A stretch of DNA of 62,913 nucleotides from assembly GCA_015065505.1 (NCBI GenBank), contig SVQE01000005.1:1-62913 (forward strand), in the 5' to 3' direction. A model generated the notes under the pieces. That model did not search any database and had not been told where the DNA came from. It saw nothing but the letters and a program-made list of their open reading frames with translations. The DNA is from Oscillospiraceae bacterium. GTDB lineage: Bacteria > Bacillota > Clostridia > Oscillospirales > Acutalibacteraceae. Position numbers and translations under genes: made by a program. The stretch's first letter is position 1. The number at the start of each line of letters is the position of its first letter. Shown here piece by piece: positions 34,838 through 43,100 of this stretch.

Positions 34838-36561
34838 CTCGTTCCCTCCACCTTTACGGATTTCTTTTTGACAATAATCTTTTTGTAAATAACTAACGCA
34901 AACGCTGCCGCTATTACTGCAATGCCCGCAATGAGTGCAACTCCGCCCTGCTTGCCAAATACGGACGCCTGGAATTTGTTGGAGCGTTCGCTGCGCTGCG
35001 TGCGCTCAACATAGGGCGAATCAGAGGATTCGTTACGCATACCTGTGAGTCTAAACGCCTCCTCGGGCAGTCCGTCACGGGCGGTAAGCATTGTGAGTTT
35101 GATATATTTAGCCGAATCGGAGTTCTCCTCTTCCGGTTCTGCTGTTGTTTCTTCCTTTGTTGTAGTTTCTTTTGTTGTTTCTTCTTTCTGCTCCTGTGTT
35201 GTAGTTTCTTTTGTTGTTTCTTCTTTCTGCTCCTGTGTTGCAGGTTCAGTCGTCCCTTCAGATTCCTCGCCGGCATCTTCTTCGCTCTCTGCGTCTGCTT
35301 CATCAGCATTTGCCGTTGTTTCCTCTTGTGAACTTTGAGTTGTGGTTTCCTCTTCTTCAACCACTTTTATTTCTTCGGCAGCAGTTGCCGACTGTGCAAA
35401 ACTGTTCAGCAGACGAACAGGAATTTTCGTGCAAACGGTTTGGTCCTGCCAGAGTGTTTCATACAGGTCTTCGTTCATACTGTACGTATACGCCGTGGTG
35501 ACGCCGGGGGAGAAGAAGTAGGCGTTCGCCCAGGTGCCAAGAAGGAAATTCTGCGTCTCCTTCGTTTTTTCCGCATAGAGCATAGAAATGGGATTGCCTG
35601 CGTCAGAATCCTTTGTTCTGTAAATATAATATGATTCTTTCGCCTTGACTGGCTTGCTTGAAATTCTGACATATTCCGCGCCCGAAATGCTTACAGCCGC
35701 CGCGGTAACATTCTTTGATTTTTTTGACGCTTCGTCAACAATCTGCGACTTTTCAAGTTCTTTGACCGTTTTTTCGGACACCGCGGTAATATTGGTCACC
35801 GCTTTTTTGGGGTCTGCCGTTCGTTCGTATACGATTATGGTATAAGTGTCAGGCGAGTTGTCAATATCGCCTTCGACATAATAATTGTAGCCGCGCTCGC
35901 ATGCCGTGTAGATAGCGTTCCACTTGTCCTTGTCCGTAACAATTCCAACTTCGCTGATGTACGGGCGCACAATACCGTCGCGTATCTGTGCGAGATAAAC
36001 CACACTTTTTTTGCTGTTGCTCTCAAGGTCGGCGGGAGTGCCCTTCGGTGTGCGGACAATTTCCGCGCCGTCGTTTGTGATGGGATACAAAGTGTCCTTT
36101 TCCGCCGCGCTGGCGCGAAGAACATCTATTCCGACAATCGGATTTCCCGCGTGCTTGTCACGGGTTGCGTAAATGCATCCGCTTTTGCCGCCGAGCCCTT
36201 TGTCCACGTCGGTGTGGCTCACGCAGCTATACTTGATTCCGTCTGAATCCGTGACGGTATCACCCTCGTCTGACGAAACGACAATATTTGTAATCGGGTC
36301 ACCCGTATTCGTTTTGTACGCAAGATACACCTGCTTTTCGGCATCGGAGGTTATATTCAGACCAACCATCATAACAGACCAGCCGTCTTTCTCGAGTTTG
36401 TCTATTGCTCCTTCGCCCGATTCCACACGGAGTTCGGTTATATATCGCTGTTTGGTGTTGGCAGCGCTTACCGGAGAAACTGACGCAGCAACAAGCATTA
36501 CCGCCAAAAACGCAGTGAAAAGCAATGAGACAATCCGTCTGCAAATATGTTTTTTATTCAT
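34834..36561 (-). CDS. Membrane-anchored MABP-like repeat protein (575 aa)
   Basis: Signal peptide (MNKKHICRRIVSLLFTAFLAV...SAA), then at least three MABP-like units: ITELRVESG...VYLAYKTNTGDPITNIVV, CIYATRDKHAGNPIVGIDV and YYIYRTKDSDAGNPISMLY. An acidic Thr/Glu-rich stalk (about 395-480) follows, and a single C-terminal TM helix ends in KKIIVKKKS. The stalk contains a 39-bp tandem duplication. I use the ATG at 36559-36561 (MNKKHI); a GTG three codons upstream overlaps the ribosome site. Probably lifts MABP-like domains away from the membrane as a partner for the giant proteins. Overlaps the next gene by 4 bases. Confidence 0.83.
   Translation of the reverse strand: MNKKHICRRIVSLLFTAFLAVMLVAASVSPVSAANTKQRYITELRVESGEGAIDKLEKDGWSVMMVGLNITSDAEKQVYLAYKTNTGDPITNIVVSSDEGDTVTDSDGIKYSCVSHTDVDKGLGGKSGCIYATRDKHAGNPIVGIDVLRASAAEKDTLYPITNDGAEIVRTPKGTPADLESNSKKSVVYLAQIRDGIVRPYISEVGIVTDKDKWNAIYTACERGYNYYVEGDIDNSPDTYTIIVYERTADPKKAVTNITAVSEKTVKELEKSQIVDEASKKSKNVTAAAVSISGAEYVRISSKPVKAKESYYIYRTKDSDAGNPISMLYAEKTKETQNFLLGTWANAYFFSPGVTTAYTYSMNEDLYETLWQDQTVCTKIPVRLLNSFAQSATAAEEIKVVEEEETTTQSSQEETTANADEADAESEEDAGEESEGTTEPATQEQKEETTKETTTQEQKEETTKETTTKEETTAEPEEENSDSAKYIKLTMLTARDGLPEEAFRLTGMRNESSDSPYVERTQRSERSNKFQASVFGKQGGVALIAGIAVIAAAFALVIYKKIIVKKKSVKVEGTR
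35161..35238. repeat. 39-bp perfect tandem duplication
   Basis: Two identical 39-bp copies (35161-35199 and 35200-35238), adding 13 residues of the Thr/Glu/Lys stalk each. In frame. Confidence 0.9.
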
Positions 36562-36673
36562 AGAAATCACCGTGAAATACAGAACACTTCACAAACAGGG
36601 AAATTTCCGTTTTGCATTCGCGCCTGTCCTTTCTGAAAAAAGTTTTGACCAAATACCCGTCAAAGACAGAAAA

Positions 36674-37306
36674 TCAAGAGGTTTTTTCTCTTTTTGTTCC
36701 GGTCAGAAGCAGCACCGGAACATATGTTATGATAGGCAAAACGATGCCGACATAATGGTATTTGGACTGCACAAGCAGATTGTAAGTTGAGTGATAGATT
36801 ATCGCCGCACTGAGCAGGGCGAATGTACCGCAATAGAATAACTTGCGGCGCTTTTTGATATATGATATTCCCCATCCTACCATAACGGTACAGATGCCGT
36901 GAACGAGTCCTGAACCGAAACCGCGCACCAGCGACCACAGGATGGACACATTTTCAATATTCTGCGTCAGAATGACAACATTCTCCAGCAGTGCAAAGCC
37001 AACGCCAACGGCATACGCACACGAAATCAGCGTGCGGCGGTCATCGGAAACCATAATTGCAAAATAGAGAATCGGCAGCGCCTTTACGATTTCTTCAGTG
37101 ACAGGAGTAATTGTTGTTGTGACATAAAAAATATCGTTATGAAGCTTTCTCAAAAGAAGGCTGTTGAGTTCGGATACAAATAAGCAGGAAAAAATACCCA
37201 CAATCATAAATATCATAATTCGGCGGGTTTTCTTTTCCATCAACGGCAGCATCAAAACGAGCGATACTGACAGGCAGATAAAAGCAATATAGGTCAGGTT
37301 GTCCAT
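36674..37306 (-). CDS. PrsW-like intramembrane protease
   Basis: 210 residues from the ATG at 37304-37306 (MDNLTYIAF), with AAAGAGGTG 6-8 bases upstream; a longer reading lies inside the upstream gene. About seven TM segments. PrsW motifs are all present in order: TEEIVKALPILYFAI (EExxK), GVGFALLENVVIL, RGFGSGLVHGICTVM and IIYHSTYNLL. PrsW proteases cleave anti-sigma factors or membrane proteins (B. subtilis PrsW acts on RsiW). In this operon it could process the anchored surface proteins or a regulator; that is inference. Overlaps the upstream gene by 13 bases. Confidence 0.87.
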   Translation of the reverse strand: MDNLTYIAFICLSVSLVLMLPLMEKKTRRIMIFMIVGIFSCLFVSELNSLLLRKLHNDIFYVTTTITPVTEEIVKALPILYFAIMVSDDRRTLISCAYAVGVGFALLENVVILTQNIENVSILWSLVRGFGSGLVHGICTVMVGWGISYIKKRRKLFYCGTFALLSAAIIYHSTYNLLVQSKYHYVGIVLPIITYVPVLLLTGTKREKTS

Positions 37307-37953
37307 TTTTTCACACCTCTTTCCAGAATCGGTAAAATCGCCAAAAGCACAGCAAACTGAAGAACACATACCGCAACAGCAAAAAACGCCGGGAGGTTAA
37401 AGCTTCTCACAAGCATCTCGAGCATACACAAAAGTGCATACACAAGAGCGAGCAGGTTATAGCTGCGTATTGACCTTATCAAGCCGTAGTCAATATCGTT
37501 AATAATCAAATGTTTCAGATGGAAATATGACGCCTGTGCGATGAACACTGCTTCCACGCCAAACCACAGAGTTGTTTTGCTGATGCCCTTTGCCGCAACA
37601 AGCACAAACCAGAGCGCTGCCACAACGAAAGGCGCCGCAAAAGAGATTATTCTCGTTTTGCGAAATTCAGGGAAGTGGTCGTCGACGATGGAGTCCATCT
37701 GCCCGAAATTTGCGCTGAATAAAAACAGGAAACTGCCGATAACTCCAAGCATACCGACATTGAAACCGTCGTTCAGAGTTCCTGTTACCAGTAACTGCAG
37801 TGTTTCAAAAAGTCGTCCGAGCATTGCGCATCCGACAGCAAAAACTATCATCCTTACATAAAGCGCCGATTTGTTGCGGAAAAACCGAACCACGCCATAG
37901 GTGAATCCAATTCCCGATGCAATCGTAAGTGCAAGCGATATATACAAATACAT
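37294..37953 (-). CDS. Polytopic membrane protein, first gene of operon A
   Basis: 219 residues from the ATG at 37951-37953, with AAAGGGGG about 10 bases upstream; a TTG 15 codons earlier is possible. About seven hydrophobic helices, short loops and a basic C terminus (GVKKWTT). No enzyme motif is visible. It might be a sensor-like 7TM module or a partner of the PrsW-like protease, with whose gene it overlaps. Transcribed from the promoter at 38067-38095, giving a leader of roughly 105 bases. Confidence 0.7.
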   Translation of the reverse strand: MYLYISLALTIASGIGFTYGVVRFFRNKSALYVRMIVFAVGCAMLGRLFETLQLLVTGTLNDGFNVGMLGVIGSFLFLFSANFGQMDSIVDDHFPEFRKTRIISFAAPFVVAALWFVLVAAKGISKTTLWFGVEAVFIAQASYFHLKHLIINDIDYGLIRSIRSYNLLALVYALLCMLEMLVRSFNLPAFFAVAVCVLQFAVLLAILPILERGVKKWTT

Positions 37954-38066
37954 TTTTAAAAGCCCCCTTTGCCTGTCGCTTTGTATTTTATTGTCCAAAA
38001 GAAAATTCTTTTTATTTTTTTCGATTTGTGATATAATTATAATATCTAATAATTGTATTTTTTCTC

Positions 38067-38095
38067 ATCATATCATATTTGTATGCGAACTTCAA
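38067..38095 (-). promoter_or_regulatory. Operon A promoter
   Basis: On the minus strand, TTGAAG (38090-38095), a 17-bp spacer and TATGAT (38067-38072). The palindrome at 38114-38133 begins 18 bp upstream of the -35 box, exactly as in operon B. Confidence 0.72.
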
Positions 38096-38113
38096 TAATC
38101 AATATCGCCCAAA

Positions 38114-38133
38114 TTTGTAGCCAAAACTACAAA
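38114..38133. promoter_or_regulatory. Palindromic operator of operon A
   Basis: TTTGTAGCCAAAACTACAAA, a 20-bp inverted repeat with 7-bp arms. It differs from the operon B site by one base. It is centred near -63 relative to the predicted operon A start and lies between the operon and the divergent TetR gene. Confidence 0.75.
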
Positions 38134-38185
38134 GCGATTACGTTTTGCAAACATATTTATGCCAGCAGAAAGCGAGAAGTCGAAG

Positions 38186-38761
38186 ATGAATAAGAAAATA
38201 GACCCGCGGACACAAAAAACGAGAAAATCCCTGCAGGATGCACTGGCAGTGCTCCTGGCGGAAAAGGCGCTGCGCAAAATCACTGTTCAGGAGGTTGCCG
38301 ACATCGCGCATGTCAACCGCGTAACTTTTTACAAGCACAACCGGGATATTTACGATTTATATGAGCAGATGGAAAAGGACATCCTTGCGGAACTCGGAAT
38401 GTTGATACTTGATTATCAAAACAAAACAAAGCCTGATTTTTGCTATGCCCTGATTGATTATATAGAGAAAAATCCTAAAACATTCAAGATGATTTTCAGC
38501 CCTCATAACACGGGTGAGATGCGTGATAAATTCTGCAAAATGGTCGAGGGATTATTCCGACTGATGCAGACCGAGAAGAATAACACGCAGTTAAATGATG
38601 TTAAAATCGACTATTACACCACCTATCAATCCAAGGCGTTTGTCGCCCTGCTCGAAAAATGGGTGCAGGAGGACTTTGTGCAGTCAAGAGATTTCATCAT
38701 CAAAACCGCCGCCGAATTTGACACACATACAGAGGAGTTAATTGCCAATCTTTATTCATAA
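38186..38761 (+). CDS. TetR/DhaS-like regulator of operon A
   Basis: 191 residues from the ATG at 38186 (MNKKIDPRTQKT). I chose this start by alignment with the paralog at 57212-57784, whose N terminus matches from there; the first ATG (38159) lacks a ribosome site. TetR helix-turn-helix: LRKITVQEVADIAHVNRVTFYKHNRDIYDLYEQM, about residues 30-63. The C-terminal helices contain NPKTFKMIFSPHNTGEMRDKFCKMVEGLFRLMQTEKNN, almost identical in the paralog. Divergent from operon A with the palindrome in between. Predicted to bind that site; the upstream position suggests activation of operon A. Confidence 0.9.
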   Translation: MNKKIDPRTQKTRKSLQDALAVLLAEKALRKITVQEVADIAHVNRVTFYKHNRDIYDLYEQMEKDILAELGMLILDYQNKTKPDFCYALIDYIEKNPKTFKMIFSPHNTGEMRDKFCKMVEGLFRLMQTEKNNTQLNDVKIDYYTTYQSKAFVALLEKWVQEDFVQSRDFIIKTAAEFDTHTEELIANLYS

Positions 38762-38824
38762 TTATCGGACACCCATTGCGAAAAAGCGTGTGAACTGAAA
38801 AGGTTAAATTTTGAAAAAAATACT

Positions 38825-38847
38825 CCCTGCTACTTTAAATAGCAGGG
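38825..38847 (+). terminator. Terminator after the TetR gene
   Basis: Stem CCCTGCTA / TAGCAGGG with a 7-base loop, followed by CGTCTTTT. Confidence 0.75.
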
Positions 38848-38853
38848 CGTCTT

Positions 38854-38990
38854 TTACATACATTCAATCATTATTTGCGTTGCCAGGCGGTAGCCTGATT
38901 TGAAGGTTTCTTCGTTAATGACAATGGATAATTCATTCGCTGACGTGAGATACTTTTCAAAGAGTTCTTTCTGTTCTTCATTCAGCGTTT
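38854..38990 (-). pseudogene. DUF6809-like gene fragment
   Basis: The minus-strand reading ...LNEEQKELFEKYLTSANELSIVINEETFKSGYRLATQIMIECM looks like the C-terminal part of a DUF6809-like small protein. Upstream of about 38990 the reading frame continues but is only the antisense of the phosphatase fragment on the other strand. The 5' part is therefore missing and the gene was cut at a junction near 38990. Confidence 0.55.
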
Positions 38991-39395
38991 CCGTTAGGTA
39001 TTCTTGAGTTATCAACAGGCAAATTAACCGCCGCGAACGCAGGTCATGAATTTCCTGCATTGATGCCTACTGACGGCAAGTTCACACTATACAGGGACAA
39101 GCACGGATTTGTTATCGGCGGCATGGAAGGTATGAAATACAAGGAATATGAGATACAACTCACTCCCGGCGCAAAGCTCTTCCTTTATACCGACGGTGTA
39201 CCCGAAGCAACAAATGCTGCAGGCGAGCTGTTCGGTACGGAGCGTATGCTTGAGGCGCTGAACAGCAATCCGAATGTCGAGCCCGAACAAATACTAAAGA
39301 ACGTAAGGACGTATGTTGATGAATTTGTCAAAGATGCAGAACAGTTCGATGATTTGACCATGCTTTGCGTGGAATACAGGGGCAGTACAAATTGA
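38991..39395 (+). pseudogene. SpoIIE/RsbU-type PP2C phosphatase fragment
   Basis: The plus-strand frame from about 38994 reads LGILELSTGKLTAANAGHEF, then GKFTLYRDKHGFVIGG, LFLYTDGVPEATNAAGELFG and FDDLTMLCVEY. This is the C-terminal half of a PP2C-like serine phosphatase, with the NAGH, YTDG and DDxT motifs. The N-terminal half, including the first metal-binding aspartates, is missing, so it is not a working enzyme. Confidence 0.8.
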
Positions 39396-39405
39396 CGGTT
39401 TTAAA

Positions 39406-39435
39406 AAACTCCTCATCCATTTGGATGGGGAGTTT
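39406..39435. terminator. Terminator hairpin
   Basis: A 13-bp stem, AAACTCCTCATCC and its near-perfect complement, around ATTT. It lies between the phosphatase fragment and the convergent DUF5684-like gene. Confidence 0.7.
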
Positions 39436-39466
39436 CTGGTGTCTTTATGTTTTCATTTTTGCATAA

Positions 39467-39862
39467 TCAGTTTTTCTTACCCTGCGGTCCGACGTATTCT
39501 GAACTGCCAAAGGCAAGAATAAGCTGGAACAGGTTCGGAAGCAAAATCAATCCGATAGCAAATCCCGTACCCTTTCCGTATGCTTTTGCCATACGAAGGT
39601 TAAGGATAATGCCGTAAACAATATTGACAATCGGAAGGCAAAGCAGCAGGAATTTAATTCCGTTGCCGTCAACGATTTTAACGAGCGTGTAAATATTATA
39701 AATCGGAATAAGCGATTTCCAACCTGCCACGCCCGCCTTTGAAAACAGCTTCCAGTCAGCAATAATCATCAGCACAATAGCAATACAAGCACCGATAATA
39801 GTACCTGTCTGCTGTGCAGGGTTCATATTCTGAAATTGTTCAGCGGTCATTGCGTAATCCAT
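39467..39862 (-). CDS. DUF5684-like small membrane protein
   Basis: 131 residues with four predicted hydrophobic segments. DWKLFSKAGVAGWKSLIPIYNIYTLVKI and LNLRMAKAYGKGTGFAIGLILLPNLFQLILAF are the usual conserved regions. Function unknown; the family often neighbours signal peptidase or secretion genes. The ATG at 39860-39862 has AAAGGAG upstream. It lies 107 bases after the 50-aa peptide gene of operon B, with a small hairpin (39889-39906) between, so co-transcription is uncertain. Confidence 0.78.
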   Translation of the reverse strand: MDYAMTAEQFQNMNPAQQTGTIIGACIAIVLMIIADWKLFSKAGVAGWKSLIPIYNIYTLVKIVDGNGIKFLLLCLPIVNIVYGIILNLRMAKAYGKGTGFAIGLILLPNLFQLILAFGSSEYVGPQGKKN

Positions 39863-39969
39863 ATTTTCTCTCCTTTCGTAAATTTATAAAAATGCGTTTG
39901 CATTTTATATGAAATAATCTTCAATCGTCATTTCGGATTTTCGGTGTTTTTTCATAGCGTTTTCTCATT

Positions 39970-40122
39970 TTATATTCCAATAATCGGAATTGTTCCTCCG
40001 CCTTCCTGTGAGGAGCCTGTTTCCCATCCCGAAGTCATATCATCCAGAGTTGACGTTGTTAAAACGTCTTCTCCGTTTGTTTCAAGAACTTTAAATTCGG
40101 GATTATAATATTGCTTTTTCAT
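39970..40122 (-). CDS. 50-aa peptide, last gene of operon B
   Basis: MKKQYYNPEFKVLETNGEDV followed by LTTS, an acidic Thr/Ser/Gly-rich middle and a hydrophobic TIPIIGI end. The ATG at 40120-40122 has AAGGAGGAG 6-7 bases upstream and lies 12 bases after the 2550-aa gene stop. A homologous 44-aa peptide (59753-59887) follows the ubiquitin-domain giant in the same position. The shared core is (Y)(Y)N.PEFKV...N..DV.TTS. No signal peptide or cysteines. A leader-like or exported peptide is possible; function unknown. Confidence 0.8.
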   Translation of the reverse strand: MKKQYYNPEFKVLETNGEDVLTTSTLDDMTSGWETGSSQEGGGTIPIIGI

Positions 40123-40134
40123 CAAAACTCCTCC

Positions 40135-43100
40135 TTATATGAACTTTGCTTCGCAGGCTGCCGCATATCTGAATACACCCTTTGCAAGGTTTTTAAGATT
40201 TTCATCAGCCGTGCTTTCGCTTCTTAAAACCGTGTACAGGTAAGCATATCCGTTATAGGTAATTTCGGTTGTTCCGATTGTCAGAGTAAAGATTTTTCCG
40301 AAATCATCTGCCTTGAGTCCCGTTACGCTTACGCAGTTACCGTTTTCGGTTTTAATCCACTTGGCTGTTAACGTCGGGTCGCTGATACTAAGCTCAGTAT
40401 AGTAGCACCACACTTCGTTAGTCTGCGATACATAGAATCTGAATTCGGGTTCAAGAAGTGCCAGGTATGTAACACCCGTTATATTAAGGTCTTTGCCCGA
40501 AGCATCTTTACCAACCGAACACGATGCTTTTGCCTTGCTTCTGAAACTTTCAGCGTCAACATCGGCTTTATAATCAAGCGAATGACTAATTGAATAATCA
40601 TTACCCGTTTCATTCTTTGAAAGAGCTGCATAGTCAAAATATTCATCTGCAAGAGCACCATAGTTGAGAAGTGACTGAACAAGTTCATGATAATCCGAAT
40701 ATGCCTCAGCTCCCAGAATAGCATTGCAGTAATCCTCGATTGAAGCAGTTATCGGTTCATAATTCATCTTCTCGCCTGCTGCGTTATAGATATAAATCGA
40801 ATACTCTTCTGCAAGCTGTGCAGGAGCCGCTTTCAATATGAGCTTTCTTGTTCCGTCGTCCTGAATATCAAGCGCTGAATCGTTTACTGAATATGTTTTT
40901 CTTGAAGCGTTCTTATCGTCGGTTGTTTCAAGATAAGTGTATTCAATGTGTCCGCCCTCGGCGTTATAGTACGGCATATCAATGAAGAAATTAACCTTAA
41001 TTCCGCTTTCAAGACTCAGATTGTATGCGTTTTCAGGCTCGCTGAACGGAAGCATAATGTACTTATATTCGCCCAGCGAGGTTGAGCCATTCCACTTAGT
41101 TGAATCAGCTTTGTTTCCTGTTGCACTTACCTTAACTCCGAGAGTCTTTGTTGCTGATGTGAGAATGAATTGAGAGTTAAACGCTGCATTTCCTGAAACA
41201 GCTTCAAGCATAGTTCCCTCTTCGGCAATGAGATTATCGTTATTCCTGTCGTTATAGAAGGAATAAGTGTTTTCATTGCTGCCTGTTACAGCCTTGAGAC
41301 TTGCGCCGTTTTCAAGGGTTAACTGATTTGAATACATCAGATAGTAACCATATGTCGGTGCTGTTCCTGGGATATTTATAGAAACCCCTGCACCGTCGAT
41401 ATTTGTATTCTGACGGCTCTGGATACCGTAATATGTATTCTCGTCATCGGCATTCATTTCAATTGACAAGCTGCCGTTCCCATTGACGGTGAAGCTCTGA
41501 GTGCTTGCAACAAAGATACCGTATTTTTCCGTTACTCCCTCTTCATCAGTTGAAGCATCAACAATTCTGTTTTCGCCGACAAGCTTAATTGTAAACGGTT
41601 CGTCCTGATTATAACGGATACCGAATGCCTGCGTGGGTGTACCGTTATCCGCTCTCTTGTCAACCTCAACGGTTGCGCCGTTAAGAGTGAGCTCATTTGT
41701 CTGAACATTGAAGCTTACTTTGCCGTCGCCGAGAACATCATTGCAGTTTGCGCTGTTAACATGAACGCCGCCAACATAGAGATTATAGTTTATCACATTG
41801 AAGGTTGCGCTGATAGTTACATCTGATGCAGGCATAGTAAACTTGCCGTCTGTTACGGTTATTTCGTTTTCGTCCGCATCTTTAACGGTAAGCGCGCTGA
41901 GACGATAACCTTCATCGGGAGTAACTGTTAACGTTACCTCGTCGTCTTTATAGGCTCCGCTGCTCTCGAAGCTGACAGTACCGTTTTCAGATTCGTTAAT
42001 TGTAATAGTGTGCCAGTTCGGGCTTACAGTTTCTGTATAAACCGCTGTATAGGTAACGTCTTCAGTTACAGCCGGAAGTTCATCCGCTGCATAGGTTGCA
42101 GTACCGTCATTCCAACCAAAGAAAGTATAATCATAATGTCCCTCGGAATAAGGTGCAGGCGTTTCGCCGTTGTATTCGGGGATTGACGTTATAATAACGT
42201 TTTCGTCCGTTTCTTCAAGCTCGCCGTTTACAATCCAGTCAACGGTGTGATAGGTTGCCTTGCGGAGAGTTTTATTTGCAATCGAAGAAATCTCGCTGTC
42301 CGAAAGCGCGCCGTCATAAAGCTTAGTTCCATCAGTCAGTATCTGACCGTCGGCAACTGCAACCACATTACCCGAATATGTGCAGACCTTAATCGTGCTG
42401 CTGTTATCAGCACAGCCAAGGATAAGATTACCTTGCGAAACATAAAGCGAAATTGCTTCAACGTTGCCGCCGTAAATGCCCATATTTCCGGCAACAACCG
42501 AACCAAGATTTATGTTGCCGCCGTAAATATCAGCATCCATAAGTGCGCTTGTATCGTTTAAATTTAGAGCTCCTGTTTTGGTGCTCTGTGCGTAAACGGA
42601 GAGAGTCCACGCAGTGTTAGCATCAGCATAGCCGAGCTTATTAGCGGTCATAGTCTTGCCGTCTGCAAGAATTATATTGGTATTTGCTGCAATCTTTAAC
42701 TCAGTGCTATAAGAAACGTCCTGATTTACAACGTACCATCCGCCGTTAAGAACGGTTTCCGCTCCCGTGAGAGGCGTAGCAGTAACGCTTTGCTCTTCTC
42801 CGTTTTCATCAAGATAATTAGTTTTTACTTTTCCGCTTGAAACATATGCTGCCGTATAGGTTGCATCATCTGTTACCGCAGTAATTTCAGGCGTCCATCC
42901 GGAGAATATGTATTCGTTTTCGCCGTCGAAATACGAGTCGGGTGTTTCGCCGTTGTATTCGGGAGTCGTGCCGTAAGGAACGCCCTCGTCCGTTTCAACG
43001 GCTTCGCCGTTTGCAATCCAGTTCACAGTGAAGGTAAGTATGCTGAACTCTGCATTAACGGTAACTTCGCTGTCAGGCATCATAAAGGTATTATTCTCGG

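Noticed and set aside
38991-39060. N-terminal part of the minus-strand frame 38854-39060
   Set aside because: This part is only the complement of the phosphatase reading (NAGHEF region) on the plus strand; the DUF6809-like similarity stops near 38990.
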